Under the pieces are notes generated by a model. The model did not search any database, had not been told where the DNA came from, and saw nothing but the letters and a program-made list of their open reading frames with translations. A DNA stretch of 64,000 bases, from positions 434,001 through 498,000 of the forward strand of contig NZ_JAJISB010000003.1 in the NCBI RefSeq assembly GCF_021245735.1. The letters are read 5' to 3'. A program made the translations under genes and the position numbers. Shown in pieces: positions 19,487 through 28,349 of this stretch; the first letter of the stretch is position 1, and each line of letters starts with the position of its first letter. Source of the DNA: Brevibacillus daliensis. Its GTDB lineage: Bacteria > Bacillota > Bacilli > Brevibacillales > Brevibacillaceae.

Positions 19487-19630
19487 ATGTCATTGAATCA
19501 GGAGCAAAAAGAACAACATCAAGAACCTCAACCGAAGCTGAATAAAGAAGCAAAAATGGTTATTGGCAGTTTTGTAGGAATTGTCCTAATTGGCATCATT
19601 TTTATTGGATGGTTTATGTTCTTTAGGTAG
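19487..19630 (+). CDS. 47-residue single-span membrane protein
   Basis: A short gene of 47 codons plus stop, with GGAGG 9 bases before the ATG. The first 23 residues are hydrophilic and rich in Gln, Glu and Lys; the rest is one TM helix (MVIGSFVGIVLIGIIFIGWF) ending in Phe-Phe-Arg. It has its own spacing upstream after a terminator and lies just before kapB. Function unknown. Confidence 0.65.
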   Translation: MSLNQEQKEQHQEPQPKLNKEAKMVIGSFVGIVLIGIIFIGWFMFFR

Positions 19631-19665
19631 ATAGAAATTGAGGAACAGAAAGGTAGGAATCTATC

Positions 19666-20055
19666 TTGAAAGAGAAGCACATTCAACCAGGAGATATCGT
19701 TTTGATTTTACACCGCACTGGGGAATACATAAGTGAAGTAATGGATATAAATCCTTCTAAAGTATTGGTGAAGACACTGGCAGTCGTTACTCATCCTGTT
19801 CAAGGAGATTTACATAATCGATTCAAGGTGGATGTGGAATTATTTCATGAAAGAAAGGCGCTTGCTTATCAAGAGAAGGTGAATGTCCCTCCAGCTGTGG
19901 TACGCCAATTTGAAGGGGAAGTTCCAACTTATAACGATTCTCTAAAAAGCGCCTTGGAAAAGGAAATAAATAAATTGATTGAGAGAAATGACACCTATGG
20001 TAAGCGGGCACTACAAAATCTCGAAGCATTGCAAGCAGAGTATTTTCGTTCCTGA
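19666..20055 (+). CDS. kapB: Kinase-associated protein B (KapB) family
   Basis: 129 residues. The block HPVQGDLHNR followed by FHERKALAYQEK and a GEVPTYNDSL stretch matches Bacillus KapB over its whole length. In B. subtilis KapB supports the KinB input into the sporulation phosphorelay and lies next to kinB. Here no kinB is adjacent. It starts with TTG after AAAGGTAGG. Despite the historical name lipoprotein, no lipobox is present. A triple-hairpin repeat follows the stop immediately. Confidence 0.85.
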   Translation: MKEKHIQPGDIVLILHRTGEYISEVMDINPSKVLVKTLAVVTHPVQGDLHNRFKVDVELFHERKALAYQEKVNVPPAVVRQFEGEVPTYNDSLKSALEKEINKLIERNDTYGKRALQNLEALQAEYFRS

Positions 20056-20142
20056 CAAAACGGTAGTCATGACCGTTTTGTTGGACCGCAATCGGTCACA
20101 TCCAATTTTATGAAAAACGTCTCGACGTTTTTCATAGAAAAA
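20054..20142 (+). repeat. Triple-hairpin intergenic repeat, copy 1
   Basis: Three successive palindromes: CAAAACGGT/ACCGTTTTG, TTGGACCG/CGGTCACATCCAA, and TGAAAAACGT/ACGTTTTTCA. The same block recurs at 33761-33843 and, shortened, at 42928-42981. It may also terminate kapB. See findings. Confidence 0.8.
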
Positions 20143-20227
20143 ACCTCCTCATCATAAAAGGAAGAAAATAGGGGAAACCTAGAAAAGATCGTTTTTCTTC
20201 TACTTTTTTGATTCAGGAGGGTAAGAT

Positions 20228-21064
20228 ATGGCTGCTAGTCTAGGCGCACATGAAATTCTAGGATTACATGAGGTATTAACTTGCATGATAAACGATTGCA
20301 ACACTCTGCAATTGTATAAAGGACATTGTAAAGACCCACAACTAACGCAAATGCTTGATAACCAACTCCAATTTGGAATTCAATCTTATAATTCTCTGGT
20401 CTCCATCTTGCAACAAACTGGTAAACAGCAAGCTATTCCGTATCGGACTGTTAAGTCAACCGCATCCACACAACCTACATATGGCTTGAGCCAGCCAGAG
20501 CCGATGACGATTTCCATGTTAGTAAATGAATTAGATGATCGAGATATTTCATCAGCTATGCTTGGGCTACATAAAGCAGGTGCACATGGAAAAATGATGG
20601 CTGCGCTAGAATGTGCCGACCCAATCTTACGACGAGCTTTACAGCAGGCTTCAATAAATAGCTCAGAACAAGCTTATGAGGTCTGGTACTATATGAATCA
20701 GCGAGGGTATTATCAGGTTCCAACTATGAAAGAAGTAACCACACAAACCATGATTCACACCTACCAGCCAGTAACAACCCCTCCTTCCACAGGAGGAACG
20801 GTGATGGGTAATGGAAATCAAATCGTGTCCCAAAATGGGGTTTCAACTGGTACGACAGTACATTCGAATCAAGCAGTTGGTTCCATAATGTCACCAAATG
20901 AAATTCCTACTCAATCAACTGGATATTATCCAGGGACGACAACAGCTGGATCACAAGGTGGTTTTCCTTCTTCTTTGGGAGGTACTCTACCAACACAAAA
21001 TGCTTCTAGCATTTTTAGTAATCATGATACCCAGACAACCGGGCATCTCCCACATCAAGAGTAA
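20228..21064 (+). CDS. CotF-like spore coat protein
   Basis: 278 residues. The first 70 residues (LGAHEILGLHEVLTCMINDC, then LQLYKGHCKDPQLTQML) match the coat F domain, a ferritin-like helical unit found in spore coat proteins. A second helical segment (about 100-160) is followed by a Thr/Ser/Gln/Gly-rich low-complexity tail of about 110 residues, typical of coat surface proteins. GGAGGG lies 7 bases before the ATG. Expression in the mother cell late in sporulation is expected from the family. Confidence 0.8.
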   Translation: MAASLGAHEILGLHEVLTCMINDCNTLQLYKGHCKDPQLTQMLDNQLQFGIQSYNSLVSILQQTGKQQAIPYRTVKSTASTQPTYGLSQPEPMTISMLVNELDDRDISSAMLGLHKAGAHGKMMAALECADPILRRALQQASINSSEQAYEVWYYMNQRGYYQVPTMKEVTTQTMIHTYQPVTTPPSTGGTVMGNGNQIVSQNGVSTGTTVHSNQAVGSIMSPNEIPTQSTGYYPGTTTAGSQGGFPSSLGGTLPTQNASSIFSNHDTQTTGHLPHQE

Positions 21065-21184
21065 GAGTTGAATTCTATAAATACTACCAGACCAAAAGTG
21101 TAGAGTGATATGAAACAGTTACATGCTTTTGCGTCTGGTAGATATATAATCGTAGTTCTTTTACGTAAAGGAGAGTATTACATC

Positions 21185-21277
21185 ATGTCGGAACCAATGA
21201 CCAACATGGTTGGATTTGTCTTGGTAGCTATCTTGCTATTTGGGATGATGATTTTTTATATCAAAAAGTGGAAATAG
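21185..21277 (+). CDS. 30-residue single-span membrane peptide
   Basis: A 30-codon gene with GGAG upstream of the ATG, encoding a short N-terminus, one TM helix (VGFVLVAILLFGMMIFYI) and a basic KKWK end. It is followed immediately by its own terminator, so it looks like a genuine tiny gene. Function unknown. Confidence 0.6.
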   Translation: MSEPMTNMVGFVLVAILLFGMMIFYIKKWK

Positions 21278-21295
21278 TTCACCTGTAGGCATTCG

Positions 21296-21335
21296 CCTGC
21301 ATATTCTGAAAAATATGGAATATGCAGGTTTTTTT
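21296..21335 (+). terminator. Terminator
   Basis: An 11-bp perfect stem CCTGCATATTC / GAATATGCAGG is followed by T7. Confidence 0.92.
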
Positions 21336-21392
21336 ACTGCATAAAACTGGATAAACATCGAGATGCTACAATATGCAGGAGGGTGACGAGTA

Positions 21393-22448
21393 ATGTCAAA
21401 TCAAGTGCGTAATGTTTTTGGAGCAGTATATACGGCGAGAGGATACGTCAGTTTTTATGATTCGTTATTACAAAACGTAGAACAACTCTATTTGATAAAA
21501 AGTCCAATCGGTTCCATTTCATCTACGGTTCTGACTATTCTTCGTGATGAATTACGTAGCCAGGAAAAGGTATTGCAGGTAGTTCATTCACCTTGGAACT
21601 ATACAGAGTGTGATGCGCTCATTTTACCTGAAGAGAAAGTGGCTATCATGGATGCCAGAATTTATGAGGCGGCGGTAAAACCAATAGATAACCTTGTTCC
21701 GATAATTGTGGACGTGTTACCTGAAGAGTCTAGTGAGCAACAAGCTGCTGTTTTGCGAGAAGTTGATGAGGAACTGGAAAAAGCATACGCATGCTACGGA
21801 AAAGCCTTGGTAATCCATGATGATTGGGAACGTATTTACATTAGCAATATGGATTTTAATAAGGCTAATCAGGTTGCTGAACATATTTGTGAGACAATAT
21901 TTGCAAGCAATCTACAAAAAGAGGCAAAGGTGATGGAGTGTTACTTTGGTGCTGCTACTCCAGATGGTAACGTAGACCATATATTGAGTCTGACAGAAGA
22001 TGTAAAGCGTTATTATATCAAAGGTAGACCTGGATCGGGTAAATCGACCATGCTAAAAAAGATTGCACAAAGTGCTCAGCAGAATGGATATGATACAGAA
22101 ATCTATCATTGTGCTCTTGATCCAAATAGTCTGGATATGGTTCTGGTACGGGAGACTGGCGTAGCATTTTTTGACAGTACCGCACCTCATGAATATGATC
22201 CTGTTCGTCCTTCAGATGAAATCATTGATATGTACGAAATAGCCATTCAAACAGGAACAGATGAAAAGTATGCTGAGCAACTGGAAACAATCATAGAAAA
22301 GTATACCGTTGAGGTTAAACAGGCTAGAGGACATCTGGTGCGGGCAAAAGAATTGAGAAATACAATTGTACGAAAAGAATTGACTACATTGGAACAGAGT
22401 ATCGTCATTCATGGTACCAGAGAGTTACTACAAAAAATCACAGGTTAA
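21393..22448 (+). CDS. Tandem P-loop ATPase (PRK06851-like) with degenerate first P-loop
   Basis: 351 residues. The second half carries an intact Walker A, GRPGSGKST at 211-219. The first half has the same local context that carries a P-loop in relatives (FYDSLLQNVEQLYLIK) but reads KSPIGSISST at 36-45, with neither the GK pair nor the glycines. Family members in Bacillales have two P-loop NTPase domains in tandem, so the first domain probably no longer binds nucleotide. Role unknown. AGGAGGG precedes the ATG. Confidence 0.7.
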   Translation: MSNQVRNVFGAVYTARGYVSFYDSLLQNVEQLYLIKSPIGSISSTVLTILRDELRSQEKVLQVVHSPWNYTECDALILPEEKVAIMDARIYEAAVKPIDNLVPIIVDVLPEESSEQQAAVLREVDEELEKAYACYGKALVIHDDWERIYISNMDFNKANQVAEHICETIFASNLQKEAKVMECYFGAATPDGNVDHILSLTEDVKRYYIKGRPGSGKSTMLKKIAQSAQQNGYDTEIYHCALDPNSLDMVLVRETGVAFFDSTAPHEYDPVRPSDEIIDMYEIAIQTGTDEKYAEQLETIIEKYTVEVKQARGHLVRAKELRNTIVRKELTTLEQSIVIHGTRELLQKITG

Positions 22449-22566
22449 CTTAGTAAAAAAGTAACTTCGTGCAACATCAGAGTTGAAAGAACATGGTTTT
22501 TAGGTAGAAACCTAGTTAGAGAAAGCAGATTGTTTAAAGAACTGTGTAAGAATTAAACGGAATAGC

Positions 22567-22608
22567 AAAACATGCGTATCCCTGAAATTGAGGGGTACGC
22601 ATGTTTTC
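22567..22608. terminator. Bidirectional terminator
   Basis: A long stem AAAACATGCGTATCCCT / AGGGGTACGCATGTTTT lies between converging genes, with T-tracts on both sides. Confidence 0.88.
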
Positions 22609-22649
22609 TTATCATTTGCGATTATGATTTGCATTCAGCAGAATTTAGG

Positions 22650-23702
22650 TTACGGCATGATTATCAGATTCGTCGTTACAGGGCGTTCTTTCCCGCTAGA
22701 AGGTTGGTTCATGACCTTTCCGTTGTAGTAAAAGGCACTGGAACCACCACCATCCAGATTATAGGCATCGCGTACCTTGAATTCTAACAATTTTCGTTGA
22801 GCCTCTTCTAATGTAACGCCATTACTCCAATCTTTGTTACGTCCATCAATAACAATGAATAATAAATCTCCGTTTTCAAAATTACCGATTAACGTACGAG
22901 GTTCTCTTTTATTAGCCCAAGCACTAGGGATTGGTTTCTTTTTCCCGCCTTCTAGTAGAACGGGTAGGAAACTAGCGCCTTGCATGATGCCTTTCTTTTT
23001 AACATCAGCAGCAGAAGTAACTCGTCCACGCGTTAAATGACCATTTTTGTCAAATCCAACAAAACTCAGGTTTGGATTATCGGAAAATGTTTTTACTTGA
23101 CCGTCAACAACCGTTACACCAAGAGGGGAGAGCTTTCCTTTCCCGGTGTTAAACCCACCCGCGTTAATCGCGAGAATGGCTCCTTTTCTTCTGGCTGACT
23201 GACTGGTTGTCTCTCCATTGCTGTATACTTTATCGTCAGCTAATACCATTTTGATTGCATTAGGATTATGAAGACGCACCTTAGCCATCACACCACGATA
23301 GCCGGCTTCTTTCAGTGAAAACACTTTAATTCGCGCATTTTTACCAAAGGTTTGTCCAATCGGATCACCCAGCATGTTGGTTAATAGGTTATCCGATACG
23401 TCTCCAGTAGTTTTGGTAGTATTTTTACTGGTTGCGACCAGGTTATTAATCATTTTCTGCTGTTCTTCAATTTCTTTCTTTTCCAGGTCGACTGCGACAC
23501 GAATCTCTTGCAGAACTTTCTTTGTTTCTGAAGAGGTTTCTTCCAGCTTTTCCATCTGATTACTTAATTCTGTGTGTTTAGAAGTAAGCTTGTCCATTTT
23601 TCCTAGAAGCGGTGAAGGCTCTACAAATGCAATAACGATTCCACATACGGTAGCGAACAGAAGGAAGAAAAACAGATTCAGCTTAGAAAGCACGAGCTGC
23701 AT
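22650..23702 (-). CDS. Phosphodiester glycosidase family protein (NAGPA domain), membrane-anchored
   Basis: 350 residues: N-terminal TM (about 7-27), a coiled coil (about 33-85), then an NAGPA-type domain with LAINAGGFN, GVTVVDGQ, RTLIGNFENGDLLFIVIDGR and NLDGGGSSAFYYNGK near the end. Such proteins act outside the cell on sugar phosphodiesters or exopolysaccharide. GGAGG abuts the ATG, so the GTG three codons later (23693) may be the real start. The start overlaps the end of the upstream coiled-coil gene, indicating translational coupling. Confidence 0.82.
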   Translation of the reverse strand: MQLVLSKLNLFFFLLFATVCGIVIAFVEPSPLLGKMDKLTSKHTELSNQMEKLEETSSETKKVLQEIRVAVDLEKKEIEEQQKMINNLVATSKNTTKTTGDVSDNLLTNMLGDPIGQTFGKNARIKVFSLKEAGYRGVMAKVRLHNPNAIKMVLADDKVYSNGETTSQSARRKGAILAINAGGFNTGKGKLSPLGVTVVDGQVKTFSDNPNLSFVGFDKNGHLTRGRVTSAADVKKKGIMQGASFLPVLLEGGKKKPIPSAWANKREPRTLIGNFENGDLLFIVIDGRNKDWSNGVTLEEAQRKLLEFKVRDAYNLDGGGSSAFYYNGKVMNQPSSGKERPVTTNLIIMP

Positions 23703-24099
23703 CCTCCAGTTTCTTTAAAGAAGCTTTTAATTGAACAAGCTGTTTATCTAAAGCTGTGATTCGTTCTGATAACGCTTGTTTCGTTTTGTCTGTACCTGTA
23801 ATCGTTTCGCCAGTAAGAGCCAATTCTTCTTTAATACTTGTCATTTCATTCTCAATCGTCGTAACCTTTGTAAGTAATTCAGTATTTTGTGATTCCACTG
23901 CAGTAATTCGTTGGTCTATATAGTTTTGCGAATTGGTAATATAGGTTTGTGCTAACTGGAATCCTCCATAACATAACCCGACCCAGATCAGGACACTACC
24001 AGCAATTAATAGACGCTTTCGCTTAAACGTATCCACTTTTCTTTTGGATGGTCGTGAAGCGGCAGCCGTTTTGGAGTGTTCTGCAATACTTTGATTCAT
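23683..24099 (-). CDS. Membrane-anchored coiled-coil protein, partner of the NAGPA protein
   Basis: 138 residues: a basic cytoplasmic N-terminus (SKRKVDTFKRKR), one TM helix (about 29-50) and an external coiled coil to the end. Its topology mirrors the N-terminal part of the downstream NAGPA protein and the genes overlap by about 20 bases, so the two probably assemble through their coiled coils. GGGAGGG precedes the ATG. An extended -10 (TGCTATAAT) lies upstream at 24225-24233 on the minus strand. Confidence 0.65.
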   Translation of the reverse strand: MNQSIAEHSKTAAASRPSKRKVDTFKRKRLLIAGSVLIWVGLCYGGFQLAQTYITNSQNYIDQRITAVESQNTELLTKVTTIENEMTSIKEELALTGETITGTDKTKQALSERITALDKQLVQLKASLKKLEDAARAF

Positions 24100-24224
24100 T
24101 TTTATCCCTCCCGGATGATCATTACGGACTTTCTCCTGATAACCTTGTCCAGCAAAATAGATTCATCATGAGACAGTTATCCTGATGATTCCCGATTTTC
24201 CAACATTTTTGTACACGAGTTCAT

Positions 24225-24233
24225 ATTATAGCA
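24225..24233 (-). promoter_or_regulatory. Extended -10 promoter element for the coiled-coil/NAGPA operon
   Basis: The minus strand reads TGCTATAAT, a perfect extended -10. No good -35 is seen, which extended -10 promoters tolerate. Confidence 0.45.
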
Positions 24234-24518
24234 CGAGATTTCGTATCATGTTACCCGGATAATGGGAAGGAATAAAAGTCTATCGGAATTAGAAGCGATT
24301 ATCAGCTTCCAACTGTCAATTTTGCTATTTCTTGGCTGCATGTAAAATGTAAGCTTTTTGCTATTTTTATCAATTTTTTCAAATCCAGTGTCTTAGACGA
24401 TACCAGATCGCAGGTTGTTGCAAGCATCTTCACTATAACTGTACAGAAACAAAAAAAAGAAGCCTCCAAATAGTGGAAGGCATTGTAGTAATATGTGCTA
24501 CATATTCATCTTTTCATG
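24234..24518. other. Remainder of the 24.1-24.5 kb intergenic stretch
   Basis: Contains the upstream part of the minus-strand operon promoter and, at 24448-24485, a stem GCCTTCCA / TTGGAGGC (minus strand) followed by a long T-run that terminates the next minus-strand gene. Otherwise I see nothing. Confidence 0.5.
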
Positions 24519-24710
24519 TTATCTTCTGGTCAAAATACAGGGGACTCCATACCCTACTTGACCGCCAAGCTGCATGCGCTTTGCATAGGCAAGTCCTCTT
24601 TCACAGGGGGTTTTACAGGCGAGACATACATCATGGGTAACTACCTTCATTTGTGGAATTACGCGTTCGTTAGAGGGGACTTGCTGTTTCTTTTTGGTAT
24701 TTTTGGCCAT
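24519..24710 (-). CDS. Small Cys-rich conserved protein (CxxCxxxC)
   Basis: 63 residues from the ATG at 24710, chosen because TAGGAGGAAG precedes it; an in-frame start 24 bases upstream lacks this. A lysine-rich N-terminus is followed by DVCLACKTPCERGLAY and a C-terminal VGYGVPCILTRR, giving four cysteines that could bind a metal. It resembles short uncharacterised Bacillales proteins. A terminator follows. Confidence 0.6.
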   Translation of the reverse strand: MAKNTKKKQQVPSNERVIPQMKVVTHDVCLACKTPCERGLAYAKRMQLGGQVGYGVPCILTRR

Positions 24711-24926
24711 ATAACTCTTCCTCCTACTTTTCATCTACAGCCATTCTATGAAGAACAGGAATAAAAGATTTCCTCATTTTCTGAAAAACTTTATTACCGA
24801 ATAGGTGAGTGGTAGAGGAGGAAGTGTCGTTCTATCCCAGTTGTGAAAGGCATACCATGTAAGATAAATGACAACATACTGTATGCGATTCACTATGTAT
24901 AAGGTAGTAAGGGGAAGGAGCGAACA

Positions 24927-25268
24927 ATGGAAGCTCATTTGGCGCGTTTTTATGAATTAAAACAAAGACAGAAAGAGGTGACTGACGAACTAGAAGAAGT
25001 TCGTCGTATTCTGTTAGCAATTTATCCTGAACCAGTGGTGAAAGAAGAGGGGAAATACAAAATCAAGGTCACCAGACAGGAAAAACGTGAATTTGATGAT
25101 AAGCTCCTGTATGAGGCATTACCTGACCCTGAATTGTGGAGGTTAATGTCGCGAGCAGATACGAGCAAAATAAACAGTCTGCTTAAATTAGGTGTCATAT
25201 CAGAACAAATTCTGGCAAACACCTTTGAGAAAAAAACCATTCCGGTTATTCAAATCAGTAAAAAATAA
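24927..25268 (+). CDS. Hypothetical 113-residue protein
   Basis: Starts with a 30-residue helical/coiled-coil segment (LARFYELKQRQKEVTDELEEV), followed by a mixed domain with charged strands (KYKIKVTRQEKREFDD). GGGGAAGGAG precedes the ATG and a terminator follows, so it is a complete monocistronic gene. No family was recognised; a loose resemblance to phage-associated small proteins is not enough to call. Confidence 0.55.
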   Translation: MEAHLARFYELKQRQKEVTDELEEVRRILLAIYPEPVVKEEGKYKIKVTRQEKREFDDKLLYEALPDPELWRLMSRADTSKINSLLKLGVISEQILANTFEKKTIPVIQISKK

Positions 25269-25313
25269 GTAAGAAAATAAAATAATACGTTGTTTATCAT
25301 GATTACGATAAGG

Positions 25314-25346
25314 AAAAGCACCTCAGAATTAGAGGTGCTTTTCTTT
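25314..25346. terminator. Bidirectional terminator between the 113-residue gene and metY
   Basis: An 11-bp stem AAAAGCACCTC / GAGGTGCTTTT. Confidence 0.88.
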
Positions 25347-25347
25347 G

Positions 25348-26652
25348 TTATAGAGGTAATGAAGCGTTTTGAATTGCAACAGAAATCGCTTGCTTCAAAT
25401 CATCGAGGATATCATCAATCGATTCGGTACCAATAGAAAGTCGAATCATACCTGGTGATACGCCTGCTTGTTTTTGTTGTTCAGGTGTTAGCTGTAGGTG
25501 AGTCGTGCTTGCAGGATGAATAATTAGTGACTTGGAATCACCAACATTTGCAAGGTGAGAAAATAATGTCACGGATTCAATCAGTTTTTTACCTGCTTCC
25601 AAGCCACCTTTTATTCCAAAGGTAAGGATAGCTCCTTGTCCTTTAGGTAGATACTTTTGGCTGTGCACATAATCTGGACTCTCTTCTAAGCCCGGATAGT
25701 TTACCCATTCAACATCAGGGTGAAAATCTAAGAATGTGGCTACTGCTAGCGCATTTTGACTATGACGTTCCATGCGCAAATGCAAGGTCTCTAATCCTTG
25801 AAGGAACAAGAATGAGTTAAATGGAGAGAGAGTAGAGCCGATATCGCGTTGCAACTGAACGCGTGCCTTGATGATATAGGCTGCTTTTCCTACTGCTTCT
25901 GCGTAGACGATATTGTTATAGGTCGGATCTGGTGTTGTTAAGCCTGGGAATTTCCCATTGTTCCAGTCGAAAGAACCACCATCAATAATTACTCCACCAA
26001 TTGAAGTACCATGACCACCAATAAATTTGGTTGCCGAATGTACGACGATGTCAGCACCATGTTCCAGTGGACGGCATAAAATTGGTGAGGCAAATGTATT
26101 GTCAACGATTAAAGGTATACCGTTTTCATGAGCGATCGCAGCAATTGCAGACAAATCGGCAACATTCATTTGTGGGTTACCAATCGTTTCGCAAAAGATG
26201 GCTTTTGTTTTTCCGTTAATTTTTTCTCTGAAATTCTCAGGATTACTTTGATCTACAAAATGAAAGTTGATCCCTAGTTTAGGTAGAGTATGGGCAAACA
26301 GATTGTAAGTTCCACCATACAAACTGCTAGATGAGACTATCTCATCTCCCGCACCAGCTATGTTTAAAATAGAAAATGTAATAGCTGATTGACCAGAAGC
26401 AGTAGCGAGGGCACCGATCCCTCCCTCAAGCTGAGCAATCCGTTGTTCAAAAACGTCTTGTGTAGGATTCATGATGCGCGTGTAGATATTTCCAGATTCT
26501 TGCAGGGAAAAAAGATTAGCAGCATGATCAGTATCTCTAAAAACATACGAAGAGGTCTGATAAATAGGCACCGCTCGAGATCCTGTCGTTGGATCAACTT
26601 GTTGACCTCCGTGAAGGGCAATCGTTTCAGGCTTCCAATTTTGGTTACTCAT
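25348..26652 (-). CDS. metY: O-acetylhomoserine aminocarboxypropyltransferase (O-acetylhomoserine sulfhydrylase)
   Basis: PLP enzyme that makes homocysteine (or methionine from methanethiol) from O-acetylhomoserine. It has 434 residues, the long MetY form of the Cys/Met metabolism family. The PLP lysine is in [11 protein letters not shown] (K209), and the opening [12 protein letters not shown] and [15 protein letters not shown] are typical. A SAM riboswitch and terminator lie in the leader (26884-27040), so transcription should fall when SAM is abundant. The leader also contains a copy of a 110-bp repeat between the terminator and the start codon. metX is not in the window. Confidence 0.94.
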   Translation of the reverse strand: MSNQNWKPETIALHGGQQVDPTTGSRAVPIYQTSSYVFRDTDHAANLFSLQESGNIYTRIMNPTQDVFEQRIAQLEGGIGALATASGQSAITFSILNIAGAGDEIVSSSSLYGGTYNLFAHTLPKLGINFHFVDQSNPENFREKINGKTKAIFCETIGNPQMNVADLSAIAAIAHENGIPLIVDNTFASPILCRPLEHGADIVVHSATKFIGGHGTSIGGVIIDGGSFDWNNGKFPGLTTPDPTYNNIVYAEAVGKAAYIIKARVQLQRDIGSTLSPFNSFLFLQGLETLHLRMERHSQNALAVATFLDFHPDVEWVNYPGLEESPDYVHSQKYLPKGQGAILTFGIKGGLEAGKKLIESVTLFSHLANVGDSKSLIIHPASTTHLQLTPEQQKQAGVSPGMIRLSIGTESIDDILDDLKQAISVAIQNASLPL

Positions 26653-26777
26653 CGTTACTCATCCACTCCTACTAATTATTTTAAATTATTTGAATCATCA
26701 TGAGAGAGAAGCTGGGTATTTCGTTAACATGGCGTCGTTTCGCCAGTGGCTAGGAATGCTATGCAATCTTAACCATA

Positions 26778-26884
26778 TAAAAAACTTCTATTGAAGTCTT
26801 TCGAAGAAGCAGGTCCTTCCTTAGAGGAAATTTTTCATGCGTATCAGGTTGAGTTGCTCGCAGTTTATACTTTCTGATACAGTC
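26778..26884 (+). repeat. 110-bp dispersed repeat, copy A (inside the metY leader)
   Basis: Nearly the same sequence as 28350-28458, in the same orientation. On the minus strand it folds as GTATCAG/CTGATAC, a TCC/GGA hairpin, and CTTCAATAGAAG followed by T6, which resembles a terminator. See findings. Confidence 0.8.
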
Positions 26885-26920
26885 AAAAAAAGCCTTCATC
26901 TCTAGAGAGAAGAAGGCTCG
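26884..26920 (-). terminator. metY: Expression-platform terminator of the metY SAM riboswitch
   Basis: On the minus strand AGCCTTC / GAAGGCT closes a stem with an AGA-rich loop and runs into T7, directly after the aptamer. Confidence 0.85.
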
Positions 26921-26931
26921 TTAACACGTAG

Positions 26932-27040
26932 CAAGTTCATCTCTCAGAATCTTTTTGATCCTGCAGGATTTAGCACCTTGAGCATATTGCTCCGGTTGCC
27001 GGGTTTCAACGGGCCAGTCCCTCCACCACTCTTGATGACA
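26932..27040 (-). promoter_or_regulatory. SAM-I (S-box) riboswitch
   Basis: Read on the minus strand the S-box signature blocks occur in order: CTATC-like ATCAAGAGTGG, GGAGGGACTGGCCC, TGAAACCCGGCAACC, GGTGCTAAATCCTGCAG, and GAGAGATGAA near the 3' end. This is a complete aptamer in front of metY and fits the known control of sulfur amino-acid genes in Bacillales. Confidence 0.95.
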
Positions 27041-27801
27041 TATATGGTTTTTATTTATCAGTAGAAGCTATTCTTACTGATATGTGCGAGATATCCTGTA
27101 AAGAACCAAGTTCTTCGATAGGAATTCTTCGGTAGTATTATTTTACATTGTAAAAAGTTACTAGCCTTCTGTCAATCATTATTTCAAATGAAAATGTGCC
27201 GGGAGTATGGAAACGACTCCTGTTATATGTTGAGCAATGGTTTTGTAAGTGAGCACGACTGATTTGAAATCGTGTAGTGGAGTGGTGTGTTGTGAAAGAC
27301 GATGCTACTTTCTATTTTGGCTGTTATCAGATGCTATTTTGGATTTTTTGCATGAACGAGCGTTCCTTGATAAGATTTGGAAGACGGTAGAAATGGATTA
27401 GGTAACCATTCTAGTTATTTAAACGTAACTACATATGATATCAGGAAGAAAAAGAACGAAAAAAAAGACAACAAGAAGAAATTTAGAAGTGTATCTCCAG
27501 AAGAAAAGACAGCTACTTTTCACCAAACTGAAAGCTTGTACCTGGTAAAATCCAAAAAAAGAATAATAGGTTATGCAAATATACAATGATGCATAAACAG
27601 ATAATCAGCGCCAGTATAGGGGTATTGGTTGTTTGGATGCGACTAATTGTATAAAAATTCATCTATGTATAATTATGCATACACATCTGTATAGTCTTTA
27701 TATATGTATGCATAAGGTTTTTGTTTAACGAAATTGAACATCTAGATTTTATGATAATAAGTATCTGTTTAATACTATTAAAAAAACGGAGTGGGTAAAT
27801 C
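27041..27801. other. Intergenic region upstream of the MOSC gene with TATGCATA-type palindromes
   Basis: About 760 bases with no supported gene; the 70-codon open frame here (27377-27589) is lysine-rich with no ribosome binding site. TTATGCA (from 27571) and TGCATAA (to about 27596) form one inverted repeat. TATGCATACACAT (27674-27686) and ATATGTATGCATA (27702-27714) form a second, larger one. Both share the TATGCATA core and lie within 230 bases of the MOSC start. Confidence 0.4.
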
Positions 27802-28347
27802 ATGAAAGAGTTCATTGTTAAAGTAGAAGCAGTTTTATCTGCGCAATCTGATACTAATTTTGTTACATCCAGACAACCTAATATTGAAGTAACATACGGA
27901 GGGATTCCAGGAGATTTACATTTTGGCCTAACTAGATTAGCAGGTTCGAGAGAGAAGATGTATAAGCGTGGGACAGAAATCTTTAACCGTAGACAGCTTA
28001 CATTGGTCTCGATAGAAGAGTGTGAAGAAGTAGCGAGGAAACTGGGGATACCACACGTATTACCAGAATGGCTCGGTGCTAATATTCTCGTTAGTGGTTA
28101 CCCGGAAATCACCACCATACCGGTGGGAAGTCGATTCCTCTCTAGTAATGGAGTGGGCTTGTACAATGAAGGAGAAAATGAACCGTGTATTGGACCTGGC
28201 GAGATTATTGCGGCACAATATCCTGAGTTTGAAAAGCTTGCACCACGGTTTGTTAAAGCTGCATACAAGTCACGGGGAATCATTTGTTCCGTGGAAGTAC
28301 CGGGTAATATTAGTGTGGGAGAAGAGTTACGACTTATCCTTGCCTGA
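27802..28347 (+). CDS. MOSC-domain protein
   Basis: 181 residues covering one MOSC (molybdenum-cofactor sulfurase C-terminal) domain. Features are GGIPGDLHFGLTR, IFNRRQLTLVSIEE, GANILVSG and the putative sulfur-carrier cysteine C129 in NEPCIGPG. MOSC proteins such as YiiM bind Moco and transfer sulfur or reduce N-hydroxylated compounds. No Moco biosynthesis gene is adjacent. An upstream palindrome pair may control it. The 110-bp repeat follows the stop. Confidence 0.85.
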   Translation: MKEFIVKVEAVLSAQSDTNFVTSRQPNIEVTYGGIPGDLHFGLTRLAGSREKMYKRGTEIFNRRQLTLVSIEECEEVARKLGIPHVLPEWLGANILVSGYPEITTIPVGSRFLSSNGVGLYNEGENEPCIGPGEIIAAQYPEFEKLAPRFVKAAYKSRGIICSVEVPGNISVGEELRLILA

Positions 28348-28349
28348 TA

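Noticed and set aside
24495-24764. 90-codon plus-strand frame
   Set aside because: It is the antisense of the Cys-rich minus-strand gene, which has the better ribosome binding site and terminator.
27377-27589. 70-codon lysine-rich frame in the metY-MOSC gap
   Set aside because: TTG start with no ribosome binding site; composition is what A-rich intergenic DNA would give.
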